Assembly: GCA_949948735.1 (NCBI GenBank)
Contig: CATLGV010000007.1
Coordinates: forward strand, 1-64,000
Direction of reading: 5' to 3'
Source: an uncultured Lachnospiraceae bacterium
GTDB lineage: Bacteria > Bacillota > Clostridia > Lachnospirales > Lachnospiraceae
DNA: 64,000 bases
The translations under genes were made by a program, and so were the position numbers. This document shows positions 45,503-53,293 of this stretch, piece by piece (the first letter of the stretch is position 1; every line of letters starts with the position of its first letter). The notes beneath the pieces are model-generated. The model was not told where the DNA came from and did no database searches. It worked only from the letters and a program-made list of their open reading frames with translations.

Positions 45503-46588
45503 TTATCGTTTCAAGATCTTCGCCAGCAGTGCTTTTATCCTTCCCAGAAGCGACCTGCTGCGCTTATAATAAAGAAGATACTCGTTCCGGTATTTTTGCG
45601 GAACAATATTCTGCCCGTTCTCAAAAGCAAGATAATATTTGGATGCCAGCCCGGGCTGCCCCGTCATATGACAGCAATGCGCAAGGTCAAAAAACGCTTC
45701 GGCCAGACGCTGATCTACCGTCCCCTCGCTCAGCAGGGCCTGAAGTCTGTTCTGGCAGTAGGGAAGCGCCTCCTCAAAACGGTTCATCCCCGTCAGCGCC
45801 TGAATCATTAATCCGGTGCCGTAATTCGAATACGCATCCACCGCGAGTCCGTTCCCTGCGGCCTCAGCCGCCTTCTCATACGCCCCGAGCTTGATGTGGA
45901 CAAGCGCCAGATCAAAATAACGGTTTGCCAGACTGTCATGGTTCTCGGAATCCGCCGGAAGCGAAAGCGCAATCAGCCTGTCAAGGCACAATAAAGCCTC
46001 CTCAAACAGGCGGGGGCAGACATCAATCGCCTCCTCCAAATCCGTCCAGTATGCCCAATACGTCTCATAACGGTCCGGCGCCATTTCCACCGCGCGGTGA
46101 AAATAATCAACCGATTTCTGAATCGCTTCCGCATCCTCCGAATCCGCATACATCAGCACATATTCCGCAGCCCTCGAAAGTACCTTCGCGGTACCGCCGG
46201 TACGCTCGATAAAACGCTCCAGCGCGGCAATCCCCTCCTGCTTATGGCCCGCGGAGGATAAAAAGTTCCAAAGCTCATAGGAATATTCTTCTATGTCGTC
46301 AAGTTCAACCGCCTTATTGTAATATGCCAGCGTTTTTGATTCATTGGCAAGCTCTCTGGAATGCGTCTGCGCTCTGAGCGCCAAATCACTGCCAAACAGC
46401 AGCTCGGCCGTCAAAAAATAAAGCCTCGCAAGAAGCCGGGCGTCTATCTCTGCCTCTTTCGCAGCATATTGTTGCAAAAGCGTCTCCGCCTCTTCGATTA
46501 ACGGGCCGTAATCTTTCCTCTCCGCCGCCTCTTTGCGCGCCTGCAAATCAGATAAGCTTTGAGTCAGTTGTTCTTTTTCTTCATTCAT
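45503..46588 (-). CDS. tetratricopeptide-repeat protein
   Basis: 361 residues, all-helical, soluble, no signal peptide. TPR-like units are visible across about 80-345, for example AYYNKAVELDDIEEYSYELW, VDYFHRAVEMAPDRYETYWA, DLALVHIKLGAYEKAAEAAG and EAFFDLAHCCHMTGQPGLAS, ending in a basic tail. It probably acts as a protein-binding scaffold; the partner is unknown. The ATG at 46588 was preferred because AAGGAG is only 1 bp from the ATG at 46600. It is transcribed toward the S10 promoter. Confidence 0.85.
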   Translation of the reverse strand: MNEEKEQLTQSLSDLQARKEAAERKDYGPLIEEAETLLQQYAAKEAEIDARLLARLYFLTAELLFGSDLALRAQTHSRELANESKTLAYYNKAVELDDIEEYSYELWNFLSSAGHKQEGIAALERFIERTGGTAKVLSRAAEYVLMYADSEDAEAIQKSVDYFHRAVEMAPDRYETYWAYWTDLEEAIDVCPRLFEEALLCLDRLIALSLPADSENHDSLANRYFDLALVHIKLGAYEKAAEAAGNGLAVDAYSNYGTGLMIQALTGMNRFEEALPYCQNRLQALLSEGTVDQRLAEAFFDLAHCCHMTGQPGLASKYYLAFENGQNIVPQKYRNEYLLYYKRSRSLLGRIKALLAKILKR

Positions 46589-46713
46589 CTTTATAACCAT
46601 ACTCCTTCCATAGTCTGCAACTCCAAATAATATTTTCTCAAGCTTAAATATGAAACAGTTCTATCATATAATATTTGCATCCTTTTTACAAGACGGTTTG
46701 ATGCCGGGAAGCA

Positions 46714-46742
46714 TTGTGAACCCGTCAGATCTATGCTATAAT
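46714..46742 (+). promoter_or_regulatory. promoter of the methyltransferase gene
   Basis: TTGTGA (46714-46719), 17 bp, TATAAT (46737-46742) with an extended TGC directly before the -10 box. It lies 71 bp before the start codon. Confidence 0.75.
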
Positions 46743-46812
46743 GTCAGCGATACAGGGAAACCGGCGGCAGTGAAGGCGCCGGATATGCCAGAAGAAGAAA
46801 GGGAACAAACGC

Positions 46813-47691
46813 ATGTGGATTGCAGAGAACTGGAACGACTATGAAGTCCTTGACACCTCGTCGGGCGAGAAGCTTGAGCGATGGGCTGATTACATCTTAA
46901 TACGCCCCGACCCGCAGGTCATCTGGAGCACGCCCAAACAGCTTCCCCAGTGGCACAGGCCCAACGGGCATTATCACCGCAGCGCAAGGGGCGGCGGCGA
47001 GTGGGAATTCTTCCGGCTGCCCGACGAATGGGACATTCACTACGGCGGCTTAACCTTCCATCTCAAGCCCTTCAGCTTTAAGCATACGGGGCTTTTTCCC
47101 GAACAGGCGGTCAACTGGGATTGGTTTTCTTCTATTATAAAGGATGCTCTAAAGCGGGAGCCGCACCGGCAGATCAAGGTGCTCAACCTCTTTGCCTATA
47201 CCGGCGGCGCGACGCTTTCCGCTGCGGCCGCCGGCGCCCACGTGACCCATGTGGACGCCTCTAAGGGCATGGTCGGATGGGCAAAAGAAAACGCGGCCTC
47301 CTCTGGGCTTGCAGACGCACCGGTCCGCTGGCTTGTGGACGACTGCGTCAAATTCGTGGAGCGCGAAATCCGGCGTGGCAATCGTTACGACGCGATTATC
47401 ATGGATCCGCCCTCCTACGGCAGAGGCCCCAAGGGCGAGATCTGGAAAATCGAGGACTCCGTTTTCCCGTTTATCGAGCTTTCCACACAGCTCTTGTCCG
47501 AAAACGCCCTGTTCTTTCTGATCAACTCCTACACGACCGGCCTGCAGCCCGCCGTTCTGCGCTATATGCTGGAAACCGCCGTCCGCTCCCGTTTCGGCGG
47601 CCGGGTGGAAGCTGAGGAAATCGGCCTTCCTGTCTCCTCCAACGGGCTTGTTCTTCCCTGCGGCGCTTCCGGCCGATGGACAATGGCGTAA
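46813..47691 (+). CDS. class I SAM-dependent methyltransferase, RlmI/RlmK-like
   Basis: 292 residues. An N-terminal beta-rich region with GLFPEQAVNWDWF leads to the Rossmann fold: SAM motif VLNLFAYTGGATLSAAAAGA, acidic residue in THVDASKGMVGWAKENA, LVDDCVKFV and the DPPSYGRGPKGE motif, then LLSENALFFLINSYTTGL. The FPEQ, DPPSYG and NSYT features match the rRNA m5C/m2G methyltransferase group that includes RlmI and RlmK; the target base cannot be told. It is a single gene with a good promoter and a shared terminator. Confidence 0.85.
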   Translation: MWIAENWNDYEVLDTSSGEKLERWADYILIRPDPQVIWSTPKQLPQWHRPNGHYHRSARGGGEWEFFRLPDEWDIHYGGLTFHLKPFSFKHTGLFPEQAVNWDWFSSIIKDALKREPHRQIKVLNLFAYTGGATLSAAAAGAHVTHVDASKGMVGWAKENAASSGLADAPVRWLVDDCVKFVEREIRRGNRYDAIIMDPPSYGRGPKGEIWKIEDSVFPFIELSTQLLSENALFFLINSYTTGLQPAVLRYMLETAVRSRFGGRVEAEEIGLPVSSNGLVLPCGASGRWTMA

Positions 47692-47694
47692 AAA

Positions 47695-47717
47695 CGGGAC
47701 AGCTAAATGCTGTCCCG
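47695..47717. terminator. bidirectional terminator between converging genes
   Basis: Perfect 9-bp stem CGGGACAGC/GCTGTCCCG with a 5-nt loop. T-rich sequence follows on both strands, best on the minus strand (TTTTT). It serves the methyltransferase and the Y/Q-rich protein. Confidence 0.85.
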
Positions 47718-47744
47718 CTCTCCGGTCCTTCTTTTCCAATACGT

Positions 47745-48215
47745 TTAATAATAATAGTACATCATTTCTCTTGAAAGCGCCGCAATGCCGCCTGCTGCCG
47801 CAATGACAGCCGAAATCGTAATGATGGAGATTACTATTCCGATAAGTGCCCAAACCAGCATCGCCTTGAAGTAATTGGACTTGCTCTTCTTCGCCGTTGA
47901 GCCAAACGCCCACACAAACATCATAATGATGTTTACACACGGCACACAGAGTATCAGCATGGTAATCATCCACTCGCCAAAGCTGACCGGCTCCTCCAAA
48001 CCGCTGTCCGCCTGATAAGGCTGTTGATAGGGCTGCTGGTATGGCTGATAAGGCTGTTGATATGTAGACTGCTGGTATGTAGACTGTTGATATACAGGCT
48101 GCTGGTATACCGGCTGCCCGTTTCCCTGAGCGCCCTGCCCGGCAGAATTCATCGGCTCCCCCTGGGACTCCTGATTATTCTGACCGCCCTGATTATACAG
48201 ATTGTTGTTATCCAT
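47745..48215 (-). CDS. Tyr/Gln-rich repeat protein with two membrane segments
   Basis: 156 residues. The N-terminal half is disordered, Asn/Gln/Gly-rich, with about eight YQQP/YQQS-type repeats (about 36-68). Two membrane segments follow at about 80-100 and 115-140, with conserved-looking FGEWMITMLILCVPCVNIIM and VWAFGSTAKKSKSNYFKA; the end is YYYY. Similar low-complexity-headed membrane proteins are common in Lachnospiraceae and have no assigned function. The start is at the ATG preceding DNNNLYNQGG, with AAAGGAG 12 bp upstream. Confidence 0.75.
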   Translation of the reverse strand: MDNNNLYNQGGQNNQESQGEPMNSAGQGAQGNGQPVYQQPVYQQSTYQQSTYQQPYQPYQQPYQQPYQADSGLEEPVSFGEWMITMLILCVPCVNIIMMFVWAFGSTAKKSKSNYFKAMLVWALIGIVISIITISAVIAAAGGIAALSREMMYYYY

Positions 48216-48438
48216 TTTGTATCCATGCTCCTTTCTCAGCATGCGAACCTGTGCCCCGGGCACAAATCTCCGGCTCAAACCGAAAACCGCTAATCTCTTA
48301 TCCTTCGCATGTATTTCCGGGGGCATCCCTTAAATTCCCCTCGACGACCATCATATCATAATTACCCCGTTTCTTGCAAGCAGATTCTTTTCCCTCAAGG
48401 AAGCCCTTTAGAAAAACGCTGAATAAATCACTGCTTCC

Positions 48439-49050
48439 TTAGTCGTTGCCGGTGCTTTCTATGCCGTATCTGGCGCACAGGTCGGCCAGTCCGCCCGGAA
48501 AGCCCTTGCCGATTGCGTTGAATTTCCATTCGCCGTCCTTCCTGTACAATTCGCCCACAAGCATAGACGCCTCAATCGAAAAGTCCTCTCCCAAATCATA
48601 GCGTATCAGCTCCTTGCTTGTCGCGTCATTAACAATCCGGATAAACGCGTTGCTTACCCGTATAAAAGCATTCGATACCTGTCCGAAATTCTGCCGGCGC
48701 TCCTTCGCACCGTAAATCGTAACGGTAAATACAATCTTCTCAATATGCTCCGGCAGCCTGGTCAAATCAATCTGAATCTGCTCATCGTCCCCGTCGCCCT
48801 CTCCGGTCAGATTGTCGCCCAGATGCTCCACCGCACCGCTGGGATGCTTCAGATTCCCATAGAAAACAAATTCATCCTCTGTCGGGCACTTGCCGTCCGC
48901 TCCCAGCATAAAAGCCGCGACGTCCAGATCAAAATTCGTCTCATAATCAAGTGCGTTCACATTCCAGCCCAGCCCTACGACAATGCTGGTCAGCTCCGGA
49001 TTCCCTTTTGTCAGCTCAAAGTCCTGTCCCTTGGTCAAATTAACTGCCAT
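48439..49050 (-). CDS. TerD-family calcium-binding stress protein
   Basis: 203 residues. TerD signatures are [53 protein letters not shown], the acidic [10 protein letters not shown] calcium loop, and [20 protein letters not shown]. Members occur in tellurite-resistance and phage-defence-related clusters. Here it stands alone, with no terA/B/C nearby. The heptapeptide VSNAFIR is present twice in tandem (125-131 and 132-138), an insertion not typical of the family. A dyad lies upstream. Confidence 0.93.
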   Translation of the reverse strand: MAVNLTKGQDFELTKGNPELTSIVVGLGWNVNALDYETNFDLDVAAFMLGADGKCPTEDEFVFYGNLKHPSGAVEHLGDNLTGEGDGDDEQIQIDLTRLPEHIEKIVFTVTIYGAKERRQNFGQVSNAFIRVSNAFIRIVNDATSKELIRYDLGEDFSIEASMLVGELYRKDGEWKFNAIGKGFPGGLADLCARYGIESTGND

Positions 49051-49096
49051 CGTTTTCCTCCATTTTCATGCGCAGCGCGCAATCGCGTGTGATATG

Positions 49097-49142
49097 ATAC
49101 CCTTAGTTGACAAATGTATACACCTTTATCTATTAAGGGTAT
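49097..49142 (-). promoter_or_regulatory. dyad upstream of the terD-like gene
   Basis: Perfect 9-bp inverted arms ATACCCTTA (49097-49105) and TAAGGGTAT (49134-49142) separated by 28 bp with an internal GTATAC palindrome. They lie 47 to 92 bp upstream of the start codon, a likely operator. Confidence 0.45.
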
Positions 49143-49181
49143 ACGTGTTTACTCAAATCTTATCATAGAACGGCGCGATTT

Positions 49182-49637
49182 TCAACGCCGTATCCACCGC
49201 AACAATCTCACCACGAGATTGTTTCTGTAATATACAAGCGGCGGGCTTCCCGGGAACTCATGCAGCATACGGTAAATATAAATCAGAACCGTCACCGCAC
49301 AGACCGCGCCCAGACACCACAGCAGGCGTTTTCCGTTCCTTCCTTTTATATAGTGCTCAAAGATAAAATACGCAAAAAAGAGAATCCAGAACGGCGCAGC
49401 CGGATTCAGGTTCATGCCCCGCCGGAAGCTTCCCGTCAGAATATGATATATTGCCCTGGTCATACCGCACCCCGCGCAGGGAAATCCCACCGCAATCAAA
49501 AACGGGCAGAATGCATGAAACAGACTCCGTACCACCACATTATAAGCCGCAAATAAAATGATCCCTATGTAATAATTCTTAATATCCGCCACAATACGGC
49601 TCCACACCATCCTGCAGCGGCCTGCAAGCTTCTCCAT
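49182..49637 (-). CDS. DUF2752 membrane protein
   Basis: 151 residues with three or four membrane segments (about 18-38, 68-90 and 103-123). The DUF2752 signature CPFLIAVGFPCAGCGMTRAIYHILTG spans the first part. The family function is unknown; the CxxC-containing loop (PCAGCGMTR) is strictly conserved. The ATG at 49637 has GGAGG 4 bp upstream. It is preceded by a terminator, so it is transcribed on its own. Confidence 0.88.
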   Translation of the reverse strand: MEKLAGRCRMVWSRIVADIKNYYIGIILFAAYNVVVRSLFHAFCPFLIAVGFPCAGCGMTRAIYHILTGSFRRGMNLNPAAPFWILFFAYFIFEHYIKGRNGKRLLWCLGAVCAVTVLIYIYRMLHEFPGSPPLVYYRNNLVVRLLRWIRR

Positions 49638-49693
49638 CGTTCCTCCGCGTCTCTTAAGCAAAAGTCGGGCGCCCGCGCAGCTTCCCATAAAAT

Positions 49694-49744
49694 GAAAAAG
49701 CGCCTGACAATACCAGATACTCTTAATCTAATATCGTCAGACGC
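49694..49744 (-). terminator. terminator after the DUF4397 gene
   Basis: Long hairpin with outer arms GCGCCTGAC (49700-49708) and GTCAGACGC (49736-49744), extended inward by AT and GU pairs, followed on the minus strand by TTTTT. It ends the DUF4097-ABC-DUF4397 group. Confidence 0.8.
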
Positions 49745-49792
49745 AGAAGTCAAGGAGGAATTACCCTTATCCGCGCCAAAACCCGTTTTTCG

Positions 49793-50497
49793 TCATGTCT
49801 CCTCCACAATCATTACCCGAAGCCCATCGGCGGCGTCCCGCTTCCAGTTGAACAGATAAATCGTATAGCGTTTGTCATTGCGCAGGTTCAGGTAAGATGC
49901 AAACAGTACCGTATTCCCTATGCCGGGAAACCGTGCGGCTACGCTCTGCACAACACTGTATGTATAATATCCGCCCCAGACCGGTTTGAACGCCGACACA
50001 GAGCGATACCGCAGCCCGTTAAAGGTCACAAACTGACTGCCGATGATAACGCTGAGCGTTCCGCTGTTATAAGAAAGATTGACCGCCCTGATGCACGCCA
50101 TATCCGCGCTCTTCTCACATCCGCCGTCCGTAATCACTTCAATGTCAATTCCTGTTTCCGCGTTGAGAACGGCAATCGTCACATCTTCGTCCTTCCCGAT
50201 TTGAAAGGGCTTTTGCAGATATATATAACCGTTTTCTCCCATCAGCGTAATCATATGCGCTCCCGCGGCAATCTTCTCATAGCCGGAAAGCTCCCCAAAG
50301 CCCAGCTCTGAGGAAAAAAGACATTCGCCGATAAAAACAACAAACGCGTTGTACCCCGACGCCGCATTCAGCACCCTTATCCTTCCGGGCTGCATATCCT
50401 CTTCGCCACACAGCCTGCACGCTTCATTTGGACGGGGATACGTCGAGACCATAATCTCCAGAATATCCGGATCCTTAATACTGTTATTTGAATTCAT
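49793..50497 (-). CDS. DUF4397-type protein
   Basis: 234 residues, no signal peptide. An N-terminal segment with CRLCGEED is followed by a DUF4397-like beta domain (GRIRVLNAASGYNAFVVFIG, FGELSGYEKIAAGAHMITLM). A second half has similar strands (ACIRAVNLSYNSGTLSVIIG, YRSVSAFKPVWGGYYTYSV), which suggests two copies of the fold. Function unknown; the fold is found in cell-surface and spore-related proteins. It lies 93 bp after the ABC exporter and before a terminator. Confidence 0.7.
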   Translation of the reverse strand: MNSNNSIKDPDILEIMVSTYPRPNEACRLCGEEDMQPGRIRVLNAASGYNAFVVFIGECLFSSELGFGELSGYEKIAAGAHMITLMGENGYIYLQKPFQIGKDEDVTIAVLNAETGIDIEVITDGGCEKSADMACIRAVNLSYNSGTLSVIIGSQFVTFNGLRYRSVSAFKPVWGGYYTYSVVQSVAARFPGIGNTVLFASYLNLRNDKRYTIYLFNWKRDAADGLRVMIVEET

Positions 50498-50590
50498 GCA
50501 AAGCGCCCCCCGCTGTCAACACTATATTTATATCGTATTCATTTCTACGCGTTTTATGCATGGCTTCCGGCAGTCCGGATTCTGCCCGTT

Positions 50591-52270
50591 TTATGCGCCT
50601 GCGCCGCCATTACATACGGCCAGTCCCCCGTTTTTTACTTCGTATATCATGCTGCAGTGTTGCATCACCCTCGGATCGTGGGTTACGACAATGCAGATTC
50701 TGTCCGCCGCAATCTGATTCAGCGTATCCAGAAAAATGTCAATCGATTCCGCGTCCAGATTCGCCGTAGGCTCGTCAAACAGGAGAATTTGTGCCTTCTG
50801 ATATAATGCGCGGGCAATCCCGATTCGCTGCTCCTGCCCGCTGGAAAGCTCTTTTTGCCCGTTCCCGACCATCGTAGCATACTGCGCTTCCAGGCTCTCC
50901 ACATAGCGGCCGATATTGGCCATATCCGCGCACGCCTCCAGACGCCCTTTGTCCGGCTTTGCGGCCATGCAGATATTGGCCGCAATCGTATCGCAGAAGA
51001 CCTGATTCGCCGCCGGCACCAGCCCCACATAAGGGCGCACGTTCTTTGCTGTGGCGCCGTCGGAAAAGACAACGCTGATTTCGCCCTGCTGCGGCAGATA
51101 CAGTCCGGAAATCACCTTGAGCAGCGTGCTCTTCCCGCCGCCGCTCTCGCCGACGATTCCGACTATCTGCTTCCGGCAAAACGCCGCGTCCACCCCTTCC
51201 AGTATCCGGGCATCCTTATAGCGGAAGGAAACGCCGCTAAGGCGCAGCCCGGCCACCTCCTTTCGGGGCGCATCCCCCCATTGGGGCTCTTCTGCCAACG
51301 TATAAATACGCTCCAGTCTTCCCGCAGATACAATCGCCTGATTCACATTGGAGATAATGCCGCCGATTGCGGTAAAGGGCCATGTAATATAATTTGTCAC
51401 CTGCACCACGGCCATCATGCTGCCCACTGCCAAATCGCCCCGCATGACAAAATATGCGCCGCCGCCCATGGCTATCAGAAACATTGCCGTCCCCATAACG
51501 TTATTCAGGAAGAGGGAGCCGCCCTCCGCAGCCCCCAGGCCGCGGGCGCTTTTTACCTTTGCATCCAGCAGCCCCGAGATTTTGCGCTCCAGCTTCTTCT
51601 CCATGCCGCCGATTTTGAACAATGCGATCTTTTCCAGCATATCCTGAAAATAGACGCGGACGTTTTCTTCATTCTCCTTATCCTTCCGGCTGACCTTCTG
51701 CACAAGCGGCGAAAAAACCGCAATGCAGAAAATCAAAAGCGGAATGCAGACCAGCAGGAGCGCCGCCAGCTGCCAGTTCAGAAGAAAAAGATACACGACA
51801 GCCAGCACCGCCGTCAGGGCATTTCCCACGGTATTGCGCACCAGGTCGGGAAAGCACCCGCTCACCTTTTCCACATCCTCCGTCAGATTTGTCATATATT
51901 CCCCTACATGATGCCCCTGCATTTCGATCAGGCTGCTGTGATACAGCCGCCCGGAAAGCTCCAGCCGCATTTTTCGCGCAATCCTGGCACAGGATAACCT
52001 GTATGAGACCGTCGTCACCATGCTCAGCGCGCCCTCCAACCCTAAGATGACAACGGCCGCAATGATATTTTGCTTCAGCGGCATCGCGGAAGCCCCGGCC
52101 GCAATATCCACAAATCCCTTTAGCACCATAGCCAGCCCTATACTTATCACCGCTGTCAGGATGCCCGATAACGCCATTACGACTAAATAGCGTCTGTTTT
52201 TTTTCGTCTGCTTATAGATCCATCCCAGACCATACGGATCCGAAGCCTTCTTGGCCCGCTTTTTTTGCAT
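50591..52270 (-). CDS. ABC exporter, fused permease and ATPase
   Basis: 559 residues. Six membrane segments (about 25-295) form a type IV exporter domain. The ATPase has Walker A GESGGGKST, the signature LSSGQEQRIGIARAL (LSSGQ instead of LSGGQ), Walker B ILLFDEPTANLD and VVTHDPRV. The substrate is unknown; the family covers lipids, peptides and drugs. The start is uncertain: ATG 52270 is 12 bp from AAAGGGG, while ATG 52282 abuts it. It follows the DUF4097 gene by 93 bp. Confidence 0.92.
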   Translation of the reverse strand: MQKKRAKKASDPYGLGWIYKQTKKNRRYLVVMALSGILTAVISIGLAMVLKGFVDIAAGASAMPLKQNIIAAVVILGLEGALSMVTTVSYRLSCARIARKMRLELSGRLYHSSLIEMQGHHVGEYMTNLTEDVEKVSGCFPDLVRNTVGNALTAVLAVVYLFLLNWQLAALLLVCIPLLIFCIAVFSPLVQKVSRKDKENEENVRVYFQDMLEKIALFKIGGMEKKLERKISGLLDAKVKSARGLGAAEGGSLFLNNVMGTAMFLIAMGGGAYFVMRGDLAVGSMMAVVQVTNYITWPFTAIGGIISNVNQAIVSAGRLERIYTLAEEPQWGDAPRKEVAGLRLSGVSFRYKDARILEGVDAAFCRKQIVGIVGESGGGKSTLLKVISGLYLPQQGEISVVFSDGATAKNVRPYVGLVPAANQVFCDTIAANICMAAKPDKGRLEACADMANIGRYVESLEAQYATMVGNGQKELSSGQEQRIGIARALYQKAQILLFDEPTANLDAESIDIFLDTLNQIAADRICIVVTHDPRVMQHCSMIYEVKNGGLAVCNGGAGA

Positions 52271-52363
52271 ATTGATAACCATGCCCCTTTCATAGCCTGC
52301 GGGCTCGGGCTGCAAAGCACAATCAGCCCCTCCGCTCCAGCCTGCGCCCTTTCCAAAGTCAGC

Positions 52364-53080
52364 TCACCTGCGTGTCTCCAATACGATTTTGCCGACGCCG
52401 CAGTCCAATACCGCTTTGCCCGGTGCGCCTTGTCCCTGACGGCGCTTTTGGGAGCCAAAGCTTTTAATTCTGGCGTCGTTCACTCTGATGCTGCCCAGCG
52501 CACAGGAAATATCATAGTCAAAATCGCTTTCCTTGTTTTCCAGATACAGCCCGCATACGCCGACGCCGCAATCCACCTTGATATCGCCTTCAATACGCCC
52601 CTTATAAATACACTCGCCCGCGCCGCAGTCCAGCTCCAGGCTGCCCGCCTTAACATCCCGCAGCTTCGCCTTTCCGGCCCCGACTTCTATGGAGAGTCTG
52701 CCGGCAATCAAAACCCGCTCCACCTTCCATTGGCCCGCGCCGACCTCCACGTCCATGCTGCTGCAGGAAATCGGCGGCTCCTCCATCCGCATATGGCCCG
52801 CCGCAACATTCAGCTCTATCCGGCCAAATGCATGATTCATGGGAATATAGAGCGTAATATGCGTCCTGTCCACATTCGCCCCTATATTCCACCTTCCGTG
52901 CACCTCATAAGAAACCACCAGCCTGTTCCCCCGCAGCTCGCACACATACTCTCCGTCCAGCAGATTCTCCGCTTCCACCCGTATCGCATCATCGGATGCT
53001 GTTTTAAAAACCACCTGCGCGCATGCCGCCGTAATCTCCATATCCGTTACCTGATTCGCCGCAAAACTGTTTTCCATCAT
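52364..53080 (-). CDS. DUF4097-type beta-helix protein
   Basis: 238 residues with no signal peptide. Repeated strand motifs ending in Gly-Ala/Val-Gly (DVEVGAGQWKVE, SIEVGAGKAKLR, ELDCGAGECIYK, KVDCGVGVCGLY, VLDCGVGKIVLE) form the stacked beta fold of DUF4097 proteins. Such proteins often accompany PspC-like regulators or ABC genes and are thought to act at the membrane; the function is not known. GGAGG lies 5 bp before the ATG at 53080. It is first in the group with the ABC exporter. Confidence 0.82.
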   Translation of the reverse strand: MMENSFAANQVTDMEITAACAQVVFKTASDDAIRVEAENLLDGEYVCELRGNRLVVSYEVHGRWNIGANVDRTHITLYIPMNHAFGRIELNVAAGHMRMEEPPISCSSMDVEVGAGQWKVERVLIAGRLSIEVGAGKAKLRDVKAGSLELDCGAGECIYKGRIEGDIKVDCGVGVCGLYLENKESDFDYDISCALGSIRVNDARIKSFGSQKRRQGQGAPGKAVLDCGVGKIVLETRR

Positions 53081-53178
53081 ATTGACCTCCATTCCAAAGC
53101 CGCTAAATACGCTTGTTTCTTTTTCTTCGTTAAATTAATGGTTTGCGCTGTCGCCATTTCCTATATAATAAAAAAACA

Positions 53179-53213
53179 AACCGCTGATGTAAATAGCGCT
53201 GCATCAAGCGGTT
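53179..53213 (-). terminator. terminator after the GH31 gene
   Basis: Stem AACCGCTTGATG/CATCAGCGGTT with one bulge, followed on the minus strand by TGTTTTTTT. A possible promoter for the DUF4097 operon (TTTACA 53188-53193, 17 bp, TATTAT 53165-53170) overlaps its end. Confidence 0.75.
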
Positions 53214-53255
53214 CGTTTTGCGTATCAAGCGGTTAAATCTCCCCCTTCATGTGTA

Positions 53256-53273
53256 ACATGAGGAACCTCATGT
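53256..53273. promoter_or_regulatory. 18-bp perfect palindrome between GH31 and the DUF4097 operon
   Basis: ACATGAGG AA CCTCATGT, with a third arm GCATGAGG at 53277-53284 and a CATGTG on the other side. It could be an operator or alternative RNA hairpins in the GH31 3' end. Confidence 0.5.
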
Positions 53274-53293
53274 GCAGCATGAGGTATGATTCC

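Noticed and set aside
48439-49050. Tellurite-resistance or Ter defence cluster
   Set aside because: A single TerD gene with no terA, terB, terC, terE or terF nearby.
52265-53236. 323-codon plus-strand frame opposite the DUF4097 gene
   Set aside because: Low-quality composition and it overlaps two supported minus-strand genes.
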